The notes under the pieces are model-generated. The model saw only the letters and a list, made by a program, of their open reading frames with translations. It did no database searches and was not told the origin of the DNA. This document shows positions 46,372 to 55,975 of a stretch of DNA of 64,000 nucleotides, piece after piece (within the stretch, counting starts at the first letter, position 1; every line of letters starts with the position of its first letter). The DNA lies in contig OY987243.1 of assembly GCA_963920765.1 (NCBI GenBank), forward strand, positions 4,216,001 through 4,280,000, read 5' to 3'. This DNA is from Ulota crispa. Its lineage: Eukaryota > Streptophyta > Bryopsida > Orthotrichales > Orthotrichaceae. Made by a program: the position numbers and the translations under genes.

Positions 46372-47301
46372 TTAATCCCAAAAGCCTTGGGTCCTTTACT
46401 TTGTCAAGAGACACTCAAAATTGCAATTTCTATTGCAAAGAGTAAAAAAGTTTGAAATTTGGTCGTTTTTAATATCTAGCCATAGGATCTTGTACTAGAC
46501 TAGTATAGGAATGTCGAAAAAAGAAATTCCAAAACTTTGACCACCCAAATTGCAAGATACTTGCGTTTAAAGTGTAAAAATCAAATGTTTTTGCACCTTG
46601 CATGACTAGTTTATTTGATTTTGAACTTTTTTAACTTCAAATTTATGCACCACAGAGTTATGAGGTTTATATATTTATGGTGGGAAGTTGAGTTGTGAAT
46701 CTTTGGAAAAAATCAAAACAAAAACCACTTCATTTTCATTCTTAAAAAAACATTAAGTGGATGAAGGTATGAGATTGAACAAAAAGTTACTTTGTTAATG
46801 ACCTTGCAATGGAATTGAAACACAATAATCCCAATGGTGAGATTGTTCTAGAAAGCAAACTTCACCCTTCCCAACAATTTTTTTTGAAAAAACGTAAGGC
46901 TTGCATTCAAAAATAAAGTTTATAAGTTATTTTTTCAAGAAGATGCTTGAATTGCCCAAAAAACAAGATTGTCCATAACTTTCTTGTATTTAGTCCAAAT
47001 GGAATGAATAAAAGCTTCAAATGTAGACAAAACTATAATTGAGGAGGATAAAATATTAAATTTTTTTCTTTTAAAGTTTGTGTAAAAAAATTTGCTTCCC
47101 AATCTCCATAAATTTTTGCTTATCTGAGCATAACTTTTGCTTCCAAGCATAGATTGGAATAAAATTTATATTCCCCAAAAGCTAGTGTGTTTTTCTATCA
47201 TCAAAAAATTTTCAAAAAATCAAAACAAAAATTCAGGTTGTAGGTACCTGCCCGAGATCTCATTTGTCCCCCAAGGGAACACTTAGGGAATTAGGGGTTA
47301 A
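46372..47301 (-). mobile_element. TTAA element, subfamily S3
   Basis: TTAA-TCCCAAAAGCC (46372) to GGGAATTAGGGG-TTAA (47298-47301). Runs opposite to 33662 and 36772; the block 'caagattgtccataactttc' near 46966 matches them in reverse. Confidence 0.85.
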
Positions 47302-47586
47302 CCTTATTTTCTAACAGGATTGTTTGAATTCTCCAAGGGTAGAGAAAACAATAATTCAGAACTTGAACTTGGTGTTCACCGACCCTCCTGGCAGAATCCC
47401 CCTTCCTGCCAGTTGGCACAATTTTCCGAGGATTAAAAGAATTCCTTGTCAGTCTAGTTTGTCTATGCAGGGACAATTCCCACTTTGGCTCAGGTCCCAA
47501 CACCTCCTGAATTCCTCAAAATCTGATTGGTTGAGAGATTGAACATATATGCATATGGATTCACACTATGTCCCACTGTCCCAAGT
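47302..47586. other. Flanking DNA interrupted by the next element
   Basis: Unassigned. ATTCACACTATG near 47559 recurs at 48564 and 49018 and in the 36075 element, and 'tggttgagag' occurs on both sides of the S2 insertion. Confidence 0.4.
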
Positions 47587-48508
47587 TTAACCCCTAAAGG
47601 ACCAAGCAAAGTTTTCACCAAAAACTCTTCAAAACTGCCATTTTTAGAGCATCAACCAAATTTGAAAACAAAAGCATTTTTAAACATATGTAACCATAGG
47701 ATCTTGTAAAAGAATGGTTTTAGAAAATGTGGAAAAAATTTCAGAGTTTTCCACTTGGTGGATTGGAAGCTAGAATGGTTTGAATAGTCAAAAATGTCTT
47801 GTGAAAAATTGGGCAGCTACCCTTCAGAAGGTGAAATTCCTAAGGAAAAAAGGTCATGTGGGTAGTGCTTCTCTAAATTCCTCATTGCACCTTAGTAAAG
47901 TACATGTTAAAAAAGTTTCAAATCATTTGGAATAGTACAACATATGGAAAAAAATTAGTAAGTAAAAAGAAGTAGAGAATGATTCAAAACACTAAATTGT
48001 TAAGAATTTAATCATGGAAATGAAAAATGCCAATCCCAATGGTCATAATGTTGTCATAAACAATCTTCATCCTTTGGTTTTGTTTATTTTCCAAAATGTT
48101 GAAAATTGAGTAAAATAAAGGACTTCAAAGTTTATTTTGGAGTAGAGAATCCATAATTGCCCGCAAACAAAAAATCCTCATAACTTCCATTTGGTTGATC
48201 CAAACAAAATGATTCAAAGCTTCCTACATTCACATAAATCTCCTAAACCAATTTAGATTTATTGTTTTTGAAAAAAGAGACTTTTAAAAATCTGCCTAGA
48301 CTGCCCGCCAAACTTAAAAAACAACATATTAGGCTATAACATTTTACTCAAAATTCCAAATGTCATGAAATTTAGTGCATATGAAAGATAAACCTTGTCC
48401 CCACATTTTGTTAAAATTTTAGCCTAAAATATGAAAAGCTCCAATCATAGATACCTGCCCAAAATTGCTATGTTTCTAAAAAAGGGGGTCTAGTCCTTTA
48501 GGGGTTAA
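47587..48508 (+). mobile_element. TTAA element, subfamily S2
   Basis: TTAA-CCCCTAAAGGACCAAGC (47587) to TAGTCCTTTAGGGG-TTAA (48505-48508). The best full-length S2 copy here. Confidence 0.9.
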
Positions 48509-48635
48509 CTAAATTTTGAAAATTCAATTGGTTGAGAGTTTGAAAATGGACACTTGCAATAGGTTCACACTATGCTCTACGTGACGCCAATTTTTTAAAT
48601 CCGGATGGATTGCAGCTGAAAATTTGGACATATAC

Positions 48636-48811
48636 CATAACATTCAGTAGTGCCTAGTAGCGCTGCCCTCCCTCTAGATGAAATGGTGTGGAATATTCCA
48701 CACCCATCTTTAGCTATGCGGACACTTGGCTGAATTGTTATAAAGTTTATGAAAGAGAGGCTTAGTTTAGTGCACATATGTCAATATGGGGGCCAACCAT
48801 GTCAGAAAAAT

Positions 48812-48861
<50 letters not shown>

Positions 48862-48932
48862 CAAAATGAAGTTTGTGGATGGTACCTGAAAAGAGGGAAA
48901 GGCAACCTCTCTTCAGCCTACTGAATGTTATG
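48636..48932. mobile_element. CATAACATTC-ended element
   Basis: CATAACATTCAGTAGTGCC and GCCTACTGAATGTTATG, perfect over the first 14 bases. The centre is a (TA)n tract at about 48815-48857, where sisters have poly-T or (TTA)n. Confidence 0.85.
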
Positions 48933-49082
48933 TGTAGGTTCACATTACGTCCCAAGCCTCATTGAATTCTCAAATCATAATATTCTCACATCAGAGGCTG
49001 AAAATAGGGGCATATAGCTTCACACTATGCCTCACATTCTAAGTCCTACTTTACTTGGACATGCTTACATGGCAAAGGACCT
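48933..49082. other. Short spacer with TTCACACTATG motifs
   Basis: Holds GGTTCACATTACGTCCC (48938) and GCTTCACACTATGCC (49018), variants of the terminal motif of 36075-36721. Confidence 0.5.
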
Positions 49083-49624
49083 TGAACTCCTAAACGTCCA
49101 ATCCACCATTTTCAAGTCGCTGCCCTTTTTTGCAGGCTGCCCAAAATATAAAAAAACATTTTTTTTTAAAAATAAAAATATTCTCATAGAGGAAAGCAAG
49201 TCTTCTTTCTAACTCAATTTGAATCATGTCAATTCAAGTTAAACTCCATCAAGGAGAATTTTTCAAAAACAAACACTTCAATATTTACTAGTGTTACAAA
49301 TTTTACTATTGCAGGAAACTAATGATGTTCTCTCCATCAAAAATATTAAATTTTTGAACTATCAAATAGAATGTCTATTTTTAAACAATCAAACCAAAAA
49401 TTAAACTTTGTGAATAACATTTGTAATTTTAATAAATAATAAAGGGGAAATGGTTCTAAATTCATTAAATAAGAGTACAAAAGTCTTATTGTATATTTGA
49501 CCATATGGATAATTGCAAAACATCATGATTATTGTTTTCTCTTTTGAAACAAATTTCATTGAAGTTACAAGAGTATTTTTGAATGCATTAAGGTTTTCCC
49601 CTAACCCCCTTAGGCGTTTAGGGG
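49083..49624 (+). mobile_element. TTAA element, subfamily S7, uninterrupted
   Basis: TTGAA-CTCCTAAACGTCC at the left and CCTTAGGCGTTTAGGGG-TTA at the right. It serves as the empty-site reference for 10500-12621. Its right TTA is shared with the next element. Confidence 0.75.
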
Positions 49625-50341
49625 TTACCCCTAAAGGACCGAGGGTCCTTTTGGGGGACAAATGGGATTTTGGGCATGTACCTATGGCTAAACTACTTTG
49701 CATGATTTTTTGAAATTTTCATGGAAGGTGACGAATTCAAAGATCTACGTGGGAATGTAATTTTTACTTCATTCTGACAATTGTTGAAGAAGTTAAAAAT
49801 GAATAACTGAAAAACAGGGGACTATTGGGCAGCAAAAAACTTCTTTGAAAATTTCATTTTTTTCAAATAAAAATCTGAAATAGGTTCTTTAGACTTATGT
49901 AGACGTGGGGAGCTTTGAATCATTCAATTCTCATAGATGAGATGAAAGTTATGAGAAGTTTTAGTTTGCGGGTAGATGTGGTTTTGCTCAAAATCACACT
50001 TGCCCGCAACTAAAAATTTCTCATTAACTTTCATCTCATCTATCAAAATTGAATGACTCAAAGCTCCCCATGTCTACATAAGTCTAAAGAACCTATTTCA
50101 GATTTTTATTTGAAATTTTAAAGAAGTTTTTGGCTGTCCAATAGTTCCCTGTTTTTCAGTTGTTCATTTTCAACTTCTTCAATAATTGTCAAAATGAAGA
50201 AAAAATTACATTCCCACATAGGTCATTGAGTTCCTCACCTTCAATAAAAGTTTTAGAAAATCACGCAAAGTAGTTTAGCCATAGGTACATGCCAAAAATC
50301 CCATTTGTCCCTCAAAGGGACAACGGTCCTTTAGGGGTTAA
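49625..50341. mobile_element. TTAA element, subfamily S6, near-perfect hairpin
   Basis: TTA-CCCCTAAAGGACCGAGGG to CAACGGTCCTTTAGGGG-TTAA. The two halves are reverse complements along almost the whole 717 bp, meeting near 49985 in a short loop. The left half equals the S1 left half, so it looks like two S1 left halves joined head to head. Confidence 0.9.
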
Positions 50342-50557
50342 ACTTCTCAAATCTCTAGAGTGTATCTCTCTAATATTCATATATAAAAGAAAAAGAAACA
50401 AAAAATGAAAAAATCTTTGACAAGCGTCCACTTATTACGTTGTAATTATACCTTTGAGCCTTAGTATCCTGTAAACTATACAAACTAAAGTTCACCATAT
50501 ACACTCTATATACATGTACATGTATGTATGTATGTATATATATATATATATATACTT
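50342..50557. other. Spacer with TATG/TA microsatellite
   Basis: Short AT-rich DNA ending in TGTATG and TA repeats at about 50515-50554, which form the left flank of the next hairpin. Confidence 0.7.
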
Positions 50558-50950
50558 ATGGGAATTGATATGTGTACCACACCCTTTAAACTACTATACT
50601 ACACCCCTCGCATAAGTTTTAGATTTTTATCATAAATAAGCTGAATTTAAGAATTTGGAATTCATATTTGGATTTAGAGAGCACAATATTATCAGAACTA
50701 TTGAAAAAAGTTGCAATTCAACAACACCCAATGAAAAAGTTTGGCTAGGGAGAAAAGTGTTACTTTTACTTTTGTTTGTAAAACAAGATAGACATCTTCA
50801 TTGGGTGTTGCTGAATTGCAACTTTTCTTATGGTTCTAGATTAAATCATGGTCTCTAGGTCCAAATCTGGGTTCAAATTCTCATATTCAAATTTTTGATG
50901 GTAGAAATCTAAAATTCACCCCGGGGTGTGGTACACATATCAATGCCCAT
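50558..50950. mobile_element. GGGAATT-type hairpin inside a TA/TG microsatellite
   Basis: ATGGGAATTGATATGTGTAC and GTACACATATCAATGCCCAT are inverted ends. Arms continue with CAATTCAACAACACCCAATG (about 50714) and its counterpart CATTGGGTGTTGCTGAATTG (about 50800). The other flank is a TG/TA repeat. Related to 59892-60423. Confidence 0.85.
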
Positions 50951-50959
50951 GTGTGTGTA

Positions 50960-50993
<34 letters not shown>

Positions 50994-51010
50994 CATGCAT
51001 GCATGCATAT
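50951..51010. repeat. TG/TA/TGCA microsatellite between two hairpins
   Basis: GTGTGTATATATGTG, then (TA)n, then CATGCATGCATGCAT. It touches the ends of two different long hairpins. Confidence 0.9.
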
Positions 51011-51894
51011 ACGTGCAATGGGGGGACAAAAAGATTGTGAACACTCAATATGCCATCCAAAGAACTTTGCATAATTACTTAGAATATATATCACATTTTA
51101 TTGTCTTGTATCTTTGGTGTTTTGTTCTTTTGAAATCCTAATCAAGCTTACCAAATTTTAGTTCCTAAATTCCAAAGCCTATTTTTGGTGAACCATTTTA
51201 CGTAAAATTCATGGTTTCACATGATAATTGATTAAAAATAATTGGTGATGCATTTTTCAGATTTGTTTGCATGGGTGTGTATGAAACATCCATACACACA
51301 TCTTTCTTTTAAACAAGTTTTTCCAAGGAATTTTAGAATTCATTTGATAGATATTTTATTGTAGATGTGATAGTGACCAAATTTAATAAAGTAGATATAA
51401 TTGTTTGGAAGCCAGATTTTTGCAAAACAAACATATCATCATGCTCAAAGTTACAAACTCAATCATACTAAATCAAGTCAAATAAAAATATATAATTATC
51501 ATACAATGTTATTTATTTTACTAAATTTGGTCATTCTCACCTCAACATTAAAATCTCCATAGAAGGAACTCTAAAGCTTTTTGGAGGTACTTGTCCAAAG
51601 GAAAGATGTGCGCATGGATGTTTCTTACACACCCATGCAATCAAATCTGAAAAATGCAACACCAATTATTATTAATCAATTATAATATAAAACCATGAGT
51701 TTTATGTAAAATGATTCACCAAAATAGGGTTCAAAATGTAAGAACTAAAATTTGATATGCTTGATTGGGATTGCATAAGAATTAAACACTAATGATCAAG
51801 ACAACACAATGTTAGTTACATTCTGAGTAATTATGCAAAGTTCTTTTAATGGCATATTGGGTGTTCCCAATCATTTTGTCCGCCCGCTGTACCT
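51011..51894. mobile_element. Long hairpin element, about 880 bp
   Basis: Left arm GGGGGACAAAAAGATTGTGA (51020) pairs with TCATTTTGTCCGCCC (about 51872). Similarity continues through 'aatatgccat', 'aagaactttgcataattact', 'gatgcatttttcagatttg' and 'aaacatccatacac' with reverse-complement partners. A diverged relative is at 56199-57071. Confidence 0.85.
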
Positions 51895-52729
51895 GTAGCA
51901 ACTATTTCGTGACTTCACATTTTTTTGATTTATAGATGAGAAATCCATCTACGCCTACAATATTTTTGTTTATAATCTCAAAATCGCATTTAACACCAAA
52001 AAAATTGGGATCTAAAGGATTGAGTCGCATCTTCAGAAAGCATTAGAGTTCTTTTTTAACGTCGTTCATTTTCATTTGTAAGCCAATTAAACACATCAAT
52101 TGATGAGGAAAATGTACAATCATAGTAATAAGATTCATAATAGGTTGCGTAGAGGATTTTTGCTACACTTGTTGAACTTGGTTATATACAAGCTTAACAT
52201 GTGTGTGCAATAACCCTCATGAACATTGCAAGTTATATGCATCCTTGGATCACATACCCCAATATAAATCTACAATCGCATATAAAATTAGATTTGTCCC
52301 AGTATGGACAACATCCTAATGCATTCTTTTGGACAATAGTTTTGCTGGGATCTTCCTTGAAATGACACTAGCCAGTAACCACCTCGAAACTTGCTTTTAG
52401 TAGTGTAAAAAGAAACAAATAAAGTTGCCAAACCCCTCTATAAGAATCATTTTGGTTTGCCACTACTGTAGTGGGATCGAGGTTACTGTAACTGGTAATA
52501 TGGATGAACGCGTACAGTTGGATGATTCTATCCACTTCATACATCCATTCTAGTTTGAGTATCATTCAACCAATGAAGAAAACCAGGTAAACCCCGGAGA
52601 TAACCGGCTCGCATCTACCCGAATCTCTGCTACCTGAATCGCTGCTACCCGGCTGGGTCAAACTGTTGTCTGTCCCGTGTGCTTGAAATAATTGGTTCTT
52701 CTGTTGCAGGGGAACAGGTACACAGTATG
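51895..52729. other. Unassigned DNA
   Basis: About 830 bases. The segment 52590-52680 is GC-richer with TACCCG / CTACC repeats. No gene recognised. Confidence 0.4.
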
Positions 52730-52915
52730 CATAACATTGTTAACCTTCACTGGGTGGTTCCCTTTTGGTCCCCAAATCTGTGGATCCCACAGCGAATGTC
52801 ATTCGTTGGTTCTAGCAGAGAACTAATCACTTTCGAGATCTATAACTAAAACCTCCCCCAGGAATATGGGGAGGCATATTCCGGGGAGGAATCGAGTCGG
52901 GTGAACAATGTTATG
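52730..52915. mobile_element. CATAACATTGTT element
   Basis: CATAACATTGTTAACC and GGGTGAACAATGTTATG ends, 186 bp. Sister of 42885-43072. Internal CCAGGAATATGGGG...CATATTCCGG palindrome near its right end. Confidence 0.8.
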
Positions 52916-53037
52916 TGGTCAAACAAGTTTGTGGGCTCGGGTGGAAAAGGTCAGATTCATTTACTAGTAGAGAGTAAAAAGATGCTCCTACATTGGATTC
53001 TGGTCACTTTCTCAAAATTCAGTCTTCTGGTGTTAAC

Positions 53038-53782
53038 TTAACCCCTAAAGACTCAAGCACTGTTTTTTTTTGGCAAAATAACAATTTCGGGCAGCTCACT
53101 ACAAGTGGATATTTCATCTTTTTTTTTGAAATTTTCACACATGATGTGCCCAAGGAGTAGCTTGAAGGCCCAACAATTTTCATATCTTTTGACTTCATGG
53201 TTCAAAAGTGATTGCATGATGTGTTGTTTTTTTTGAACTCTAGGCAGCCTGGGCAGCTCAAATATCTTCTTTAAAAATGACATTTTTTTGAACTTTTTTT
53301 TTGGAAGAGGTTCTTTAGACTTATCTAAATGTGGGAAGCTTTGAATTATTCAATTTTGATTAATGAAATGAAAGTTATGAGAAGTTTTAGTTTGTAGGTA
53401 GGTATGGAGTCTCTCAAAACCATACCTACCTGCAAACTAAAACTTCTTGTAACTTTTGTCTCATTGATTGGAATCAAATGATTCAAAACTTCCCATGTAC
53501 ATATAAGTCTAAAGAACCTATTTCAAAAAAAAAAAACAAAATGTCATTTTTAAAGAAGTTTGTTGAGCTGCCCAGGCTGCTTGGAGTTAAAATAACAACA
53601 TATCATGCAATAACTTTTGAACCATGAAGTCAAAAGTTATGAAAATTGTTGGGCCTTCAAGCTACTCCTTGGGCACATCATGTGCGAAAGTTTCAATGAA
53701 AAAAGATAAAAATTCCACTTGTAGTGAGCTGCCCAAAATCCATTTTGTCCCTCGAAGGGATAAGTGGGCTTTTAGGGGTTAA
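53038..53782. mobile_element. TTAA element, subfamily S5, hairpin
   Basis: TTAA-CCCCTAAAGACTCAAGC to GGGCTTTTAGGGG-TTAA (53779-53782). The arms are reverse complements over most of 745 bp, with the turn near 53415. It carries the shared core GAAAGTTATGAGAAGTTTTA in both arms. Confidence 0.9.
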
Positions 53783-54199
53783 GAGCATCTCCACTAGACC
53801 GGGCAAATCTGGAGTCGCAAGAGTAGGTTGTTAGGGCCTGGGGAGGAGAATGTGGCCAAGATTGCGCCCCAATCTCCAGCGGTAGCACACGGGCCAAGCC
53901 TTGGTTCTACAAAAAAGTTACTTTGGTGCCATGCAAGTGTGGTGACTTGGAGCAGCCACGCTAAACTAAGGTTGTGGGGCTTGAGATGGGAATCACGAAC
54001 CCGAAAATAGGTTGCATTGCGCCGGATTTCAGCTCTCTATAAACCTGAAGAACCCCGGGAGCTCCTCGTCCCTGGACCCCAGCTTGGCGAGGTCAGTGAA
54101 GCAACTCCCCGGGACGAGGCACTGATGAAGATCAGAAATCGAGAAAAATTCTTTAGGCCTTGCCACTCCAGCGGCTGGAGTCAGCCGGTGGAGATGCTG
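53783..54199. mobile_element. GAGCATCTCC element with TAA duplication
   Basis: GAGCATCTCCACTAGACCGG and CAGCCGGTGGAGATGCTG, flanked by TAA (53780-53782, 54200-54202). It starts at the TTAA closing the S5 hairpin. GC-rich interior; the frames inside have no recognised product. Confidence 0.8.
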
Positions 54200-54935
54200 T
54201 AAGTGTCCTAAAATTCAATGTTTTCAGACAGGCAAAAAAGAATTGAGCTTCTCCTAATCGGGCCCACCTGAACAAATGAGCAGTATATAGCATATACCAA
54301 GCCATTCGGACTCGGAGGGGGAGGGAAATCAAATCAAATGGCCACTCAGCCCCGTTCCGGTGGTTTCCACGGGCATATTCATAAGCTGCCGTTCAAAATT
54401 TCAAACTAAAGCAGAGAGCCGTGTTTGACTTTTCACGAAGGGCTAAGTGGATATTAAATACATACAGGTAAGCCCCCTGCCCGGACTGCCCCTGCCCCTG
54501 TTGGATGTCCCTAAACCCTTTTGAGACGAGCAAATGAGCAGAGTGGGACAAACCCCAGTTCCAGGGTTTAATTTTTGTTTTTGTCAGGGTAGAGCGACCC
54601 GCACCCCAAAATGTAGGCAGGTAAGGAAAATTTTGCTAAAATCGGAATAAATGCAAGATCAGCAAAAATTCATTCAAAAAATTTCAAATATAATCTACTT
54701 TAATCCAAGATATGGCGAATCATGTCTCAGCTCATGTAGGGCAATGGCAATTACATTCAAATTTTCACTAAAATTTCTTAGTGTACTGATAGCCATCTCA
54801 CTTTTGAGGTAAGATTATGGCAAAAATTTGCCAAGAAATTAAACACTACCCAGTTCAACCCAAGTCCACTAGATGAGGAAGAAAAGGTTGCACGCCTGCA
54901 CCTCGTGAATTACAAGTCCCACTTCATTCCACTAA
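54200..54935. other. Unassigned, GC-richer than average
   Basis: About 735 bases with patches such as CCCCCTGCCCGGACTGCCCC near 54474. I looked for exon-like structure (CAGGTAAG at 54466, CAGGTAAGG near 54618) but found no sustained frame or motif. Confidence 0.35.
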
Positions 54936-55377
54936 GAGCACCTCCACCGGCTGACTCTAGCCGCTAATATAGCGAGTCATTTTGTTACTATTCACAAATT
55001 CAACACTCACCAGTGTCACACCCAAGCTTTTTTCCCCCGCGGGCTCGCTAAAAAGGGGTTTGGGGACGGCCACCTGTCGAGGTTGTATATATGTGTAGAG
55101 CGCTTGAATTTAGTTTGTTTTTGAAAATCGCTGGCTAATTTGAGATTGGAGGGAGCTGCGACTTGCGTGACTTGGCCGGGACCCCACTGCTTGCGTGGCA
55201 AAAGCAGATTCCCCATTTCCTCCTGCCAAACCGGATTTTGCGCAGTAGAGTCTCTGCTGAGTCTATCTCACTACAAACCGGTGGGGATTGCAATCACTGC
55301 CTTCCCAATTTTGCAGTCGCAAGCCCTGGCAAAAGCGTTTGGCGAGCCCAAGATACCCCGGACCAGTAGAGGTGCTC
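54936..55377. mobile_element. GAGCACCTCC element with TAA duplication
   Basis: GAGCACCTCCACCGGCTGAC and CCAGTAGAGGTGCTC, flanked by TAA (54933-54935, 55378-55380). It shares its right TAA with the next element. Confidence 0.8.
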
Positions 55378-55380
55378 TAA

Positions 55381-55749
55381 GAGCATCTCCACCGCAAACA
55401 CAACAACAGACGCAAATGCGGTTTGCGTCTGTTGCGCGTAGGGAGAACTTCTGAGCTCACATCCACGTCAAAGCCTTTCCCGAGTTTCTAGGCAACACTA
55501 CAAGCTCTTGTCCACGTCCCTCTCCAGGTCTTTTGCGTTCAAGTTACAACTCACATGAGGACTCAAATAGGTTGAGGCTCGTTCCTGCTTTTTTCCTTTC
55601 CCAGTGCTGGAGAGAAGAACCGACAAAGTAGCATTAGTGTGCGGTGGAAGAGCTCCCGAAAGGGCGGAGCCGATATGTGAAGTGGCCCACGTGGTAACCC
55701 GTGAATTCTCTGGTTGCGTTTGATGTTGAGGAAATGGGTGGAGATGCCC
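55381..55749. mobile_element. GAGCATCTCC element with TAA duplication
   Basis: GAGCATCTCCACCGCAAAC and GGGTGGAGATGCCC, flanked by TAA (55378-55380, 55750-55752). Head-to-tail neighbour of the previous copy. A 120-codon minus frame (55498-55860) crosses its boundary and so is not a gene of either unit. Confidence 0.8.
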
Positions 55750-55975
55750 TAAGAGCCAATTTCCATGGAAGGACCGGAACCGAAGGCCCATCCAGGCTGA
55801 CCTAGGCAAAGAGGAGAACAAAGTAAAAAGCCTAAAATGTTCAGATTGCATAGAGTTCAAAAAGCAACCTCCACTTTTGGGTTGAGAGCCTCCACGGATG
55901 TAGTTTAACTTTTATAGAATCAAAGGTTGGACATCCAAGCCGGACCCCTCCAGCCCCACATGGAAACTAGCCCTA

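Noticed and set aside
54460-54625. CAGGTAAG phrases as splice donors of a hidden gene
   Set aside because: No sustained open frame or coding composition lies upstream of either, and no plausible acceptor-exon pair follows.
55498-55860. 120-codon minus frame as a gene
   Set aside because: It crosses the end of a GAGCATCTCC element into unrelated flank and has no recognisable motif.
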